Source: Corallochytrium limacisporum (taxonomy: Eukaryota; Opisthokonta). Taken from it: a DNA stretch of 28,788 bases. The notes below the pieces were generated by a model. The model was not told the origin of the DNA. It saw nothing but the letters and a program-made list of their open reading frames with translations, and made no database searches. Location of the stretch: contig PDIP01000123.1 in assembly GCA_002811645.1 (NCBI GenBank), positions 17,329 to 46,116 on the forward strand. Direction: 5' to 3'. Each line of letters starts with the position of its first letter. The stretch's first letter is position 1. Positions 18,584 to 27,767 of this stretch are shown piece after piece. The translations under genes and the position numbers were made by a program.

Positions 18584-18781
18584 TTATGATTTATTTTTTC
18601 TTTGTTTAGTGGAATGTGTTACAAGGAAATGCTGGTTTGTGCTCATATGCTTGAAGGTAGAAAAGTCCAGATCATTTCCAAAACTTGGAAGTGACGTTGG
18701 CTTGATCTCAAATTCTTCTGTTTGTTCATAGGTCTCTTCTTCAATGAAGGTTTCGGCTTTTGCTCGCTGCTTGCTGCCCAT
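18584..18781 (-). CDS. Small uncharacterised protein (65 aa) downstream of CYC1
   Basis: The ORF begins 82 bp beyond the CYC1 stop on the same strand. An in-frame TAG lies five codons upstream of the ATG, so this is the only in-frame start. The product is charged: a Lys/Arg start, an acidic Glu/Thr stretch (about 10-26), then LPSFGNDLDFSTFKHM and a basic tail. No signal peptide or membrane segment. The composition is protein-like rather than repeat-driven. The LPxF...FSxF segment faintly recalls the N-terminus of DDA1 (a CRL4 ligase subunit), but this is too short to call. It has T at -3, the only such start in the window, and a possible AATAAA overlaps its last codons. It may be a real small gene or an ORF in the CYC1 3' UTR. 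Confidence 0.42.
   Translation of the reverse strand: MGSKQRAKAETFIEEETYEQTEEFEIKPTSLPSFGNDLDFSTFKHMSTNQHFLVTHSTKQRKNKS
18590..18595 (-). promoter_or_regulatory. Possible poly(A) signal overlapping the small ORF's end
   Basis: TTTATT on the plus strand (AATAAA on the minus strand) lies in the last codons of the 65-residue ORF, a few bases before its stop. It could serve either that gene or CYC1. Confidence 0.4.
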
Positions 18782-18863
18782 GGAAAAGGAACCCTAATTC
18801 ACGTGCGTTTGTGTTATTGTGCTGTTTGTGTTCGTTTTTAAAACCGTTTTGGAACAAAAACAC

Positions 18864-19766
18864 TTAGTTGAACACGATCTTACGGCTCTTCAGGTAGCTC
18901 CAGCGGTAGCGCTTCCAGTACATGGAAATGCCGCTGGCCACAGTCAGTAGAATTAGCACCTTCATACCCATGCGCTTGCGGTCGTCATGCTCAGGCTCAG
19001 AAGCCCAGGTCAGGAAGGTAATGACATCCTTGGCCATCTGAGAGGTGGTGGCTGGGGTGCCATCTTCGTACTCGACCAAGTTGTCGTACAGGACGCGGGC
19101 CATGGCAATGGCGCCACCAGGGAAGTAAGGGTTGTAGTGAAGACCCTCACGGATATTGACACCTGCAGGAGGGTCACGGTAGCCAGTCAGCAAAGAGAAG
19201 AGATAGTCTTCCCGTCCGTGGCGGGCCTTGACAATCAGACTCAAATCCGGAGGCAAGGCACCCCCATTGGCGAAGCGGGACGCCTCATCGTTAGGGTAAG
19301 GGGCAGGCAGATAGTCACTGAGCTTGCCAGGGCGCATGAACATGTTACCCTCATCATCAGGACCATCCTGAACCTCCACCTCCTCAGCCAATGCCTTGGC
19401 TTCATCTACAGTGTGGGAGACGCCAACCAGATTGCGGTATGCAATGCGGGTAAGGGAGTGGCAGGCACTGCAGACCTCCATGTACACTTGGAAACCACGG
19501 CGAATGCTGGAATGATCCAGAGTACTCAGAGGGCCATTGTGGTCCCAAGGGTACTCAGGGGGATGCAGACAATCGTCGCTGGCGGAGACGGTGTTGAAGG
19601 CGAGGTATCCCGTGATGCCGAGACCAGAGGCCATCGTAGTTCCCGCAATAACGGCATCGCCGAACTTCTTGCCCGTTGACGATCCCTGGCTGCTTGTAGA
19701 AGCGAAACGCTTGCTTACGGCAGACACGCCGCGATTAAACACGGTCTTATTTGCAAGGCGCAGCAT
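18864..19766 (-). CDS. CYC1: Cytochrome c1, heme subunit of respiratory complex III
   Basis: The 300-residue protein is the mitochondrial inner-membrane cytochrome c1, which passes electrons from the Rieske protein to cytochrome c. A bipartite presequence is visible: an Arg-rich amphipathic start (1-30), then a hydrophobic sorting segment (about 37-62). The mature protein starts near [14 protein letters not shown]. Heme c attaches at C99-S-A-C102-H103 (CxxCH). [14 protein letters not shown] at 171-184 and [10 protein letters not shown] with M222, the likely distal heme ligand, are family hallmarks. One C-terminal anchor at about 268-283 is followed by [13 protein letters not shown], as in other c1 proteins. 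The ATG has A at -3 in AAACATG. The hinge region is acidic (129-140), as in fungal and animal c1. An intact, typical nuclear copy. Confidence 0.99.
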   Translation of the reverse strand: MLRLANKTVFNRGVSAVSKRFASTSSQGSSTGKKFGDAVIAGTTMASGLGITGYLAFNTVSASDDCLHPPEYPWDHNGPLSTLDHSSIRRGFQVYMEVCSACHSLTRIAYRNLVGVSHTVDEAKALAEEVEVQDGPDDEGNMFMRPGKLSDYLPAPYPNDEASRFANGGALPPDLSLIVKARHGREDYLFSLLTGYRDPPAGVNIREGLHYNPYFPGGAIAMARVLYDNLVEYEDGTPATTSQMAKDVITFLTWASEPEHDDRKRMGMKVLILLTVASGISMYWKRYRWSYLKSRKIVFN

Positions 19767-20983
19767 GTTTATTTGCTGTGATCCCGGAAAAGAACTAATA
19801 ATTTTCCCGAGGACTACCCGAGGAATAAATCCTTGATACCTACAGGTTCAGGACCGGTTGACTTTGTTTTGATGTGTCACAACTTGTACCCCAACCGTCA
19901 CAACCACAAAAACAATGCGATACACTCCAATTTCTTATTACCAACATATATTCTACACATGCCAACTGCCATGACCTGCTACGTATTCTCTACAAGACGC
20001 ACGGAAAGAAGTAAAACAGCCGCAATGATACGTTGATCCGGCGCACCGTATCGCAAAGGCTCCGCGCGGGCGAGAGGGGGGGGCACTCTGGGTCACGAGG
20101 TTTGCTCAAAGCCTAGTGCAACAACCACCCCCCCTCCCCTTTCAACCCCACGCACCGCGTACAAAACATTGGGAGACAGAGAGAGCCGAAGCTACAGCTT
20201 TTGCAATGACCTGGTCCACACAACCGCCCCGACCGGGAGAGAGCGAGGGAGGGGGGGTGGTGGTGGTGAGAGAGTTCGGAAAGGGAAGGGGGGCGTGTGT
20301 GAAGAGCTGGGAAACCTCCTGGCCTTCTGAAAGTACCGCAGCCAAAGTCCGTCAGGCTGCTCTTTTTTTGGGTTACCGTCTTTGTTTCTTCGAGCCAGGG
20401 CGACCCAAAGAGAACCCGGGCACTGTGCGAGTATTCAGTACCCTCACCGCTCACTGTGCACTGTGGGCCGTGTCCCCGCTTTCGTTGCTTTTGGGTTGCG
20501 AGTGGGGTGTGCGTGCGCTGGTCTCGGGCCATTCAGTACCGGGGCGTGCCGTAAACAAAACAAAAAAAAAATTGGGAGAGACTTTGACGGGAACGGCCAC
20601 TGTGGGTTGAGCGAGGGGGGGGGGGTTCTGGAGCGGAGAAAGTTTTTTTTTTAATGTTTGCTTACCCGGGCCACCTGAGTGAGACCCAGGAAGGATTGAA
20701 GTGGCAAACACGGCCAGAACACTGCTGTTTTCCGCATACATTGAGTACTGGCAATAGGCACTCCCCTGCACAAAACAAAATAAACCGGACCGAGCCCGGT
20801 GGTTGTTTCCCCTCTTTCCTTCTTTCTATTTTCCCGTATTCACTCCCCCTTCTCTTCTTTGTTTTTGTGTTCTCGCCTCCCGCAGGCACCGCACTCCCAA
20901 GCCCGAGGATTTTCCCGGGTTCGTTCACACCGCCACGGCCTCCCTCGGGCGGGGCAGCGAAAAGGTGGGAAGGCCCGAGGGCC

Positions 20984-21006
20984 AGGGGGGGAGGAGGGGA
21001 GGGGGG
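20984..21006 (+). repeat. G-rich tract, quadruplex pattern
   Basis: Runs of seven, two, four and six G separated by single A bases. Together with the short gaps they satisfy a relaxed quadruplex pattern on the plus strand. Confidence 0.5.
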
Positions 21007-21371
21007 TGTGTTAAGGGGCGAGAGGCACCGCACGGCACCTGTGGCTGTGGCATTAATTCATTTAATGATATTATAAGGGTTATAGTTATTTACCGGGAGG
21101 TGGCACGGACCCTATCTTTATTAGATGAAAACCTATTAATTCGAATAAATGAGTTATACCATCGATGATTGGTTGAAACTCGGCCCTCCCTCCTTTGGCA
21201 TTTGTTGTTCCCTTTGGCTCTCTCTCGCCTTTTTTTTTGTCACAGTTTTTCCATTTGTTTTCATATTTCCCTTACTTTTTTTTTGGCGGAACAGGGAGAG
21301 AGAAGGGAAGGGGGAGACGGCCCGAGCTGGTTTTCTTGTTCTTCTTTTACCATCAACCAAACTGCTGCTGC

Positions 21372-21386
21372 TGTGTGTGTGTGTGT
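21372..21386 (+). repeat. (TG)n microsatellite
   Basis: About seven TG units, read directly, following a CTG triplet run. Confidence 0.8.
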
Positions 21387-21728
21387 CGGTGGTGGTGTAG
21401 TGCGGTTTGTTAGAAGGAAAGAAAAGACGGCTGACTTTTCTTTGTTGCGACGGCCCGAACCGAATTTCGCTTTTCTTTTTTGGAAGCAAATGAGTAAATA
21501 CTTTGTGTGGTTTATTTAAGGAGGGGGAGGGGGGAGTTTCCAAAGGTGGGGGAATGTGGGAGGAGGAGGTATACGCAAGGCGGCGCCGACAGGTCCAAGC
21601 TGAGAATGATTCGCAGTGTAGATATATCAATTAAGTGTGGATTATTCTGGGGACGGTGGTAATAGTCAACGATCGCGACCCGGGGCTGTCAAAATACCCT
21701 TAGGCACTGGCTTTTTTTGTCAGTTTGT

Positions 21729-21755
21729 CCCCACCCCCACCCCCAAGAAACCCCC
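21729..21755 (-). repeat. C-tract (G-quadruplex pattern on minus strand)
   Basis: Four runs of four or five C at 21729-21732, 21734-21738, 21740-21744 and 21751-21755, with loops of one, one and six bases, fit the quadruplex consensus on the complementary strand. Confidence 0.6.
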
Positions 21756-23014
21756 GAGGTTCATTCAATCTCGAACGAGCGTTCCGTACGTTCGCCATGG
21801 TCGCCGTGGGGACACACTTTGGAATTTTTTCCATCTTTTCCGCCATCGCCCCGGGGGGGTTTTGGGTCTCTGTGTTTTGGCTTTCTGTGAGGCTTAAACA
21901 CCCGGCCTCCCCCCCCCTCCCTTTCCCACCGGGGCGATGGCAGGGTGCGGGTACGGTTCCCGGGAGGGGCCGGGTTCTCCCGTTTGTCTCTCCAACTTTT
22001 TCAGTCTTGGGCTTCATGGTCTTTGTATTTCAGTACTGGACAAGTACCGGACATGATTCTCTCTCTCGTGTGTGTGTGCGGGGGGGGGGTCTGTGCGTCA
22101 CCTTTTGCTCTCGTTTGAACGCCCAGCAACCCGGGAAACTCGGGGCACAAGGGCAATCAAGAACGACGGGAAGCGGGTGACGGAGCGGCAAAAAAATTAA
22201 ATTAAGGAGAGAAGCTTGGGAGTCAAAAACCGAAAAAAAAAGGGGAGGGAGGGGCAGAAAAGTTGAAAAAAATGGAGAACTTTTCCGGCCCTCTTACCCC
22301 AGCGGGACTCCCGTGGGGGAGGGGGGGGGGCCCTTTGGAGAGACCCACAAAAAACTCTCCCTCTCTCATTTTCTTTTTTTTTTCTTTGCGCGTCCGAACC
22401 CGCACGGGCACAACGAACAACGAAGGTTTTGGCCGGGATACGGAGTGGGCATTAGGGAAGGAAACGCGAGAACCCGCGTTTTTCCTTTTGACCGTTGGAT
22501 TCCTTGTTTTTTTTTTTTCGCTGTATGGTTGAAGACGCATCATCATTGTCATTGTCCTCTGCACATCTAGAGTGTTCTCTGTAGTCATCACCCAACATCG
22601 TCAGCGAAAGGGATAACAAGCCGTTGGGAAAGGATCTAAGCAGTGTTTTATGGGCAATAGACTTGCACTGTAGTTGTGTTGTTGGGATCAGCGATTGTGT
22701 GCACTTTGGGATGTGTTGCTGAATGGGCTGAAAAATACGAGTTCACAGTCGCCCACGACTCAGGTCCTCTGCCACGCACGATGAGAGGCGAACATGGGGA
22801 TTCGATTGGGGGAGTTGTTGCGGGTTGGGAAGTTTCGATTTGTCATACAACGTAGACCTCTACCAAGGCCGTTGGCAGTGTGAGCAACGGGACAGGTGCG
22901 CAGCTACTTGGGGCAGTGACAGGCGCGGCTCTTCGCCGAGTCTTCGGTTTTGCTTTACCGTAGTTGTATGTATCCAAGTACTGTGATCACGTGTGTATAT
23001 GAACCATTGCAATC

Positions 23015-24121
23015 ATGCTCAGGCAAACCGCCATCGACATTGCCAACACCAACATTGCCAACCTCGGCACCGATCTCGAGAAGCAGGTCAAGCTTGCTGC
23101 TGCTGAGAATGAGCCTGCATGGACCAATGCCGGCAAGGAGGTTGGTCTGATGGTCTGGCGCATTGAGAAGTTCCAGGTGGTGGCCTGGCCTAAGGAAGAG
23201 TACGGAAACTTCTACTCTGGTGATTCCTACATTGTCCTGAACACCTACAAGAGCAAGGAAGGTGACAAACTTCTTCACGATGTCCATTTCTGGATCGGCC
23301 AGAAGTCCACTCAGGACGAGTATGGCACCGCTGCCTACAAGACCGTGGAGCTCGATGACATTCTCGGTGGTGTGCCCGTGCAGCACCGTGAGCTGCAGAA
23401 CGCGGAATCCGCTTTGTTCCAGAGCTACTTCCCGCAGATGGAGGTTCTTGACGGCGGCATCGACTCTGGCTTCCGCCACGTCGAGCCCGAGAAGGCCGTC
23501 CACCGTCTGCTGCAGGTCAAGGGCAAGAAGAACGTTGTGGTCCGTGAAGTCCCCAAGGCCGCATCAAGCCTGAACTCTGGCGATGTCTTCATCCTCGATC
23601 TGGGCATGACCATCATTCAGTGGAACGGATCCGCCAGCGGCGGTATGGAGCGCGTGAAGGCTGCCGAATTTTGCCGTGCTTTGGACGCTCAGCGCAAGGA
23701 ACTGCCGGAAGTCTACGTCATCGACGAGGCGGACAACGACAGCCACGCCAAGACGTTCTGGGCCGAGGTTGATGGTGAGAAGAGTGACGTGAAGAGTGCA
23801 GAGGAAGGTGGTGCCGATTCCAACGTGAAGGCCAACATGCGCTTGTTCAAGTTGTCCGATGCCACTGGTGAGATGACTTTCACCGAGTGCTCCGTGGTGG
23901 CCCGGGAAGCCCTCGATTCCGATGATGTCTTCATTGTTGACGTCGGTCACGACGTTTTTGTTTGGGTCGGCAGCGGTGCCTCTAAGCAGGAGCGGCAGAA
24001 GGCCATGCAGTACGGTGCCGAATACCTGGCCAAGTACGGTAGCAACAAGTCTGCGTCTCTCACCCGTATCATCGAGGGCCACGAGAGCACTCTCTTCAAG
24101 AAGGCGCTGCCTGAAGCCTAA
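23015..24121 (+). CDS. Severin/fragmin-type actin-severing protein (three gelsolin repeats)
   Basis: The 368-residue protein is close in length to Dictyostelium severin (362) and Physarum fragmin (371), which sever, nucleate and cap actin filaments in a calcium-dependent way in the cytosol. Three gelsolin-like repeats are visible. The first (about 42-145) has GLMVWRIEKFQVV, the FYSGDSYIVLNTY core at 66-78 and HFWIGQKSTQDEYGTAAYKTVELDD. The second (about 165-262) has SGDVFILDLGMTIIQWNGSASGGMER. The third (about 272-368) has DDVFIVDVGHDVFVWVGSGASKQERQKAM. Asp/Glu positions typical of the type-2 calcium sites are present (for example D70, D308). The ATG I use has A at -3; the short N-terminal extension before ENEPAW is usual in severins. 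Nearly all lysines use AAG, a bias that suggests high expression. Confidence 0.94.
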   Translation: MLRQTAIDIANTNIANLGTDLEKQVKLAAAENEPAWTNAGKEVGLMVWRIEKFQVVAWPKEEYGNFYSGDSYIVLNTYKSKEGDKLLHDVHFWIGQKSTQDEYGTAAYKTVELDDILGGVPVQHRELQNAESALFQSYFPQMEVLDGGIDSGFRHVEPEKAVHRLLQVKGKKNVVVREVPKAASSLNSGDVFILDLGMTIIQWNGSASGGMERVKAAEFCRALDAQRKELPEVYVIDEADNDSHAKTFWAEVDGEKSDVKSAEEGGADSNVKANMRLFKLSDATGEMTFTECSVVAREALDSDDVFIVDVGHDVFVWVGSGASKQERQKAMQYGAEYLAKYGSNKSASLTRIIEGHESTLFKKALPEA

Positions 24122-25092
24122 GTGTCTGGGACATGGCGTAGTAGCCCTCGGAACTCGTGGATTTTCCAATACTTTTCGTATTCTTAGCAATTCACGCATT
24201 TGTCAACCCTAATCGCTTTTAAATTTGAATAGAGCATTCTACATATGACAACCAAACACTGACTTATGGCGGACACCTGCAGTTCCCGTCATCGTCGTCA
24301 TGGTGGATCCGGCAAAGTGGCTACAAATGCATCTATGGCCAACATTGATAACATGATCATGACCCATTGTAGCAGCATAGCACGGGAAGAAACGAGCACT
24401 ATCAGGATCCAGTCGAGGGTCGTCGCAAAGGTATATCTGCATAGCACTTTGGCTACGCAGATGGTTGCGCAGAAACGGGCACGCAAAAGAGGAGAGAGAG
24501 AGAGCGGGAATGTGTGTGTAAGAATGAGATCTCCGGTACATCGCTCACGGAAACTACGTCATGCATGTCGTGCCTCAGTCCTGTGTTGGATGATTTGGAA
24601 ATCTCGCCAATGCTGCCATCCCCATGTCACCCTGTGGCATGCAGTGAGGAAGGGACTACTATGGCCAAAGGCGCTGCGAGAGTCTGTTGGTGTCATTAAC
24701 ACCTACACCAGACATCGTTTTGACACAGGGGGGATGGTGAAGTGGGCCAACCCGTGGTAGTGGTTCAACGCGGAGATCCAACGGCCCCCTCCTTCTCCCC
24801 GAGGCGAGTCGTCTTTCAGCGTTCACATTGTGTTTTTGTTTCTTGGTGCCTTCGCTCCGATGTGTGTCGGGCGCAGGGTGTTTATCCCTCAACGATTGAC
24901 CGGCCTCTGGGATCGAATTACCATTTGCCTCCGTGACCGAACGGGCTCTGTTGTCGCGTCTGTGTAGTCGTGTCTTCCGCTGCGTGCGTGGCAACTCGGG
25001 CAGGAGATCTTTTACCCAAAAGAAACAAAAAAGGCGAAGGAACCCTTCCCCCGTGCTAAAAATACCCATCCACTCACAAACAAACCAAGGCA

Positions 25093-25117
25093 TACACACA
25101 CACACACACGCACACAC
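25093..25117 (+). repeat. (CA)n microsatellite
   Basis: About eleven CA units interrupted once by CG, read directly. Confidence 0.8.
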
Positions 25118-25195
25118 CCGGCGGCCACCGGGGAAGGAAAAAAAAGGAAAGAAAAAGAAAGAACCCGAGCAGAGAGGTTTCAAACTCATCCACCT

Positions 25196-25224
25196 CCCCC
25201 CCCCCCCCCCCCCCCCCGGGGGGG
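25196..25224. repeat. C22-G7 homopolymer junction
   Basis: Twenty-two consecutive C followed directly by seven G, the longest homopolymer in the window. It is followed by a further GC-only patch (CCGCGG). It could fold into a zero-loop hairpin, an i-motif or a quadruplex. Its exact length in the genome is uncertain, because such runs are error-prone in sequencing. Confidence 0.75.
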
Positions 25225-26222
25225 CCGCGGTTTGTCCGTGAGGTTCTCTTTGCTGGCGGTGCAAAATGTTCGTAAGGGGCCCCCCAAACGAGCGCTCGCT
25301 TTCTTTTGTCCTTTGTCGTCATCGGTCCCAGCCTTGCCTGCCTCTGCCGCTTCGGGGGAATTTGTGAATTCTCCCCCCTTCTTTTCTTAGTTCTCAGTGC
25401 GCAGGTTTTTTGCAAACATACGGATCCATCTCTTACGCACAGATCGAATACTGAATGTTCTGCGTTTTATTTCAGAGATGGTGTCGTCGTCGCCTCCGTT
25501 GTGGGCAACGGAGCGGGCGAAACTTTAGCTTTTCGTTTTTTTCTTTTCTTTTTTTTTGGTTGGGAACAAAGGCAGCAGCCCAAAAATAAAAAAATACCCC
25601 TCAGCCGGCGTAAGCACAGAGGGCCCCGCGGGGAAGGGGGGGGGAGGTGTCCGGCCGTTGTCTGCTGACGGCCAGCGAGCCCCACTGGTGAAAAATCGAC
25701 ACCGCAACAAAAGGTCAAGCAACCCCCTCCACCGCCCGGGTCGTTCTTTGGGACCGGGGCCGCGGGGAGTGGGGGGGGGAGCTTTTTGTTCCCGGGTGGC
25801 TTGTGGCTTACGCCTGGGAGGTGGTGGGTCCGTGTTCAAAGAGGGCTGTGCGTTCGGTTGGTTAGTGAGCTTCGACTTAGTACGGATATGTTCCGTTGCG
25901 CGATGGCCTCGGGAACCATCGCGCGGACATGTTTCAAGTGACACTCTCACGCTCTCTATGTTTGTTTAAAGGGCATGCTATTTGTTTCTTTTTACGGTAT
26001 TTTGAGCCACCAGGCATGTGCGCGACAACGCTATGAAGGAAGTGGTAGCTAGTCCAGGTGAGGCGGTAACCCGAAATAGACAGCTGTGAACCTTTATCAT
26101 TTACGTGTCACAGTCCTGATCATTTAGATCTGTCCTTTAGGTTTGAAAAAAGTGTATGTGTGACCAGGGAAGAAGCGTACCCCATATGAATATAGCTCTC
26201 ATATAGATCGCCTGGACACACA

Positions 26223-27767
26223 ATGGCTGGATTCACTGCCAGGTTTCTGGGCCTTGATGGCCAACTTGACGCAAACAAATTGCTCTGGGGCCTGTTCTAT
26301 ATTTTCTGTGTGTGGTTCATCATTAGGCAGATAAGATACTACTGGTACTACCGTTCACTGTTCAAGGTGCCCATCGGGCGGTATGGTGTGCTCATGTCGC
26401 CAGTCCCCCCACACGAAATGCCCAAGGTGCTCCATCAGCGCATTGGGGAGATTGGGGGCATAATGGCCACCTGGAACGCAGGAATTCCGGTCATTATGAT
26501 CTCACAGGGCAAGTACGCTGCACCAATTCTGCGAAGTAACACAAACATCCGCAAAAACTTTCTCGTGGGTTTCTTCGAGGAATGGCTAGGAAAGGGGCTC
26601 CTGACCAGCTCTGGTGAACATTGGCGGTCCCACCGGCGGGCCCTCACCAACACGTTTCACTTCAATGTGTTGAGGCACTACTTGGAGAGCATGAAGCGCA
26701 ACGTCTCTGTCTTCCTGGACCTAATGGATAAGAAGGCAGAGACAGGCGAAACCTTTGACATATTTGACTATCACCTTCTGCTCGGCCTGGACGTGATCTT
26801 CGAGACGGCAATGGGCCGGAACATTGACGCGCAGCTGGCCGAGGGAAAGAACGAGTACTGCCAAGCCGTGGTAACGGCCGCACGCACTTTGTCCGCCCGG
26901 GGACAACGACCATGGTTATGGATTCCGTTCATCTGGAAGTCCACCGCCCTCTATCAGGAGTATCGCTCTGCCCTGGCCGTCTTGGATAAGTGGAAATTTG
27001 AAACCATTCGGGAACGTCGCACGATTCTTGCCAAGGCAATGCTGGCATCGGGCAAAGATTCGGTCGATATTGACGCTATGGCACTGCGTCGTGGTCGTTT
27101 GAGCTTCCTGGACCTCATGCTCACACTCAAGGATGCGAATGGAGATCCGGCCTTTGATGAGGAGGAAATCGGCGAAGAGGTTGCAAACTTTATGTTCGCC
27201 GGCCATGATACCACCAGCGCGGCCCTGACCTGGCTTACGGCTGAAGTCGCACATAATCCACAAATCCAGGAGCGGCTGCAGCAGGAAGTCGATGAGTACT
27301 GGGCCGCCCATGACGCACTGGACATGGATGATTTGAACACACTTCCGTACGTGAACGCTGTGGTCAAGGAGACCCTGCGAAAGTACCCGTCAGCCCCAAC
27401 CGTGGGCCGTGTCCTGGATGAAGACGCGCAGTGCGGTGAATACTTCCTTCCCAAGGATACCATAATCTTTCTGCACATTGACGGCATCAATAACAACCCG
27501 GAAGATTGGAATGAGCCAGAAGTATTCAACCCGGAACGCTTCCTCAACGGCAACGACAACTTTGATCCGTACAACTACGTACCCTTCAGTGCCGGAGCGC
27601 GCAACTGCATTGGTCAAAAGTTTGCGTTGCAGCTCATCAAAACTTACGTTTTCTACTTCTTCCGACGCTTTCGCGTGGTGCCTATGATTGATCACGTCCC
27701 GCTGAAGAACTACGTCGTCGTCGACAAGCCCTACGAGGGTAACCCGGTCCGTGTCGAACGGCGGTAG
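26223..27767 (+). CDS. Cytochrome P450, CYP4-clan-like monooxygenase
   Basis: The 514-residue protein has an N-terminal membrane anchor (about 20-36) typical of microsomal P450s and all core motifs. C-helix WRSHRR at 134-139; I-helix oxygen-binding AGHDTT at 326-331; K-helix ETLR at 383-386; PERF at 437-440; and the heme loop FSAGARNCIG at 455-464, with C462 as the thiolate ligand. The K-helix context KETLRKYPSAPTVGR and the FMFAGHDTTSAALTW I-helix resemble CYP4-clan enzymes, which commonly hydroxylate fatty acids, but CYP3/CYP5-like relatives cannot be ruled out. The substrate cannot be read from sequence. Redox partner would be NADPH-P450 reductase at the ER. The ATG has A at -3 in ACACAATGG. 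Confidence 0.97.
   Translation: MAGFTARFLGLDGQLDANKLLWGLFYIFCVWFIIRQIRYYWYYRSLFKVPIGRYGVLMSPVPPHEMPKVLHQRIGEIGGIMATWNAGIPVIMISQGKYAAPILRSNTNIRKNFLVGFFEEWLGKGLLTSSGEHWRSHRRALTNTFHFNVLRHYLESMKRNVSVFLDLMDKKAETGETFDIFDYHLLLGLDVIFETAMGRNIDAQLAEGKNEYCQAVVTAARTLSARGQRPWLWIPFIWKSTALYQEYRSALAVLDKWKFETIRERRTILAKAMLASGKDSVDIDAMALRRGRLSFLDLMLTLKDANGDPAFDEEEIGEEVANFMFAGHDTTSAALTWLTAEVAHNPQIQERLQQEVDEYWAAHDALDMDDLNTLPYVNAVVKETLRKYPSAPTVGRVLDEDAQCGEYFLPKDTIIFLHIDGINNNPEDWNEPEVFNPERFLNGNDNFDPYNYVPFSAGARNCIGQKFALQLIKTYVFYFFRRFRVVPMIDHVPLKNYVVVDKPYEGNPVRVERR

Larger units (their letters stand above)
19767..23014. other. 3.2 kb divergent spacer between CYC1 and severin
   Basis: This is the largest gap in the window and no gene is recognised. 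It is a mosaic of G/C runs (20076-20083, 20251-20257, 20615-20625, 21909-21917, 22080-22089, 22321-22330), G-quadruplex-type tracts (20984-21006; 21729-21755 on the minus strand), A/T runs of 8 or more (near 20562, 20642, 21229, 22372, 22507) and a TG microsatellite at 21372-21386. It is interrupted by an AT-rich island at about 21050-21170. ORFs of up to 164 codons are driven by the homopolymers. It should hold both promoters. An unrecognised non-coding RNA cannot be excluded. Confidence 0.55.
24122..26222. other. 2.1 kb spacer between severin and P450
   Basis: No gene is recognised. The left third is ordinary in composition. From about 24730 it turns into homopolymer-rich DNA: a CA repeat at 25093-25117, an A/G tract at 25137-25162, the C22-G7 element at 25196-25224, a T-rich run near 25545, G9 runs at 25636-25644 and 25771-25779. 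The last 250 bases are AT-rich again and contain the P450 promoter. ORFs on both strands (up to 201 codons) are poly-Gly/Pro/Phe artefacts. Confidence 0.55.

Noticed and set aside
20116-20610. 164-codon plus-strand ORF in the CYC1-severin spacer
   Set aside because: Driven by CT-rich and G-rich tracts; overlapping open frames on the other strand have equally plausible length and no motif supports either.
24905-24925. Possible tRNA B-box (GGATCGAATT) in the severin-P450 spacer
   Set aside because: No matching A-box, acceptor stem or anticodon arm could be built around it.
24659-25264. 201-codon minus-strand ORF with poly-Gly and poly-Phe segments
   Set aside because: It reads straight through the C22-G7 element and an A/G tract, which produce the poly-Gly and Phe runs. 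No conserved sequence.
19767-26222. Possible transposon or virus-derived block filling the long spacers
   Set aside because: No reverse transcriptase, transposase, integrase or capsid-like motif appears in any frame, and no terminal repeats were found.
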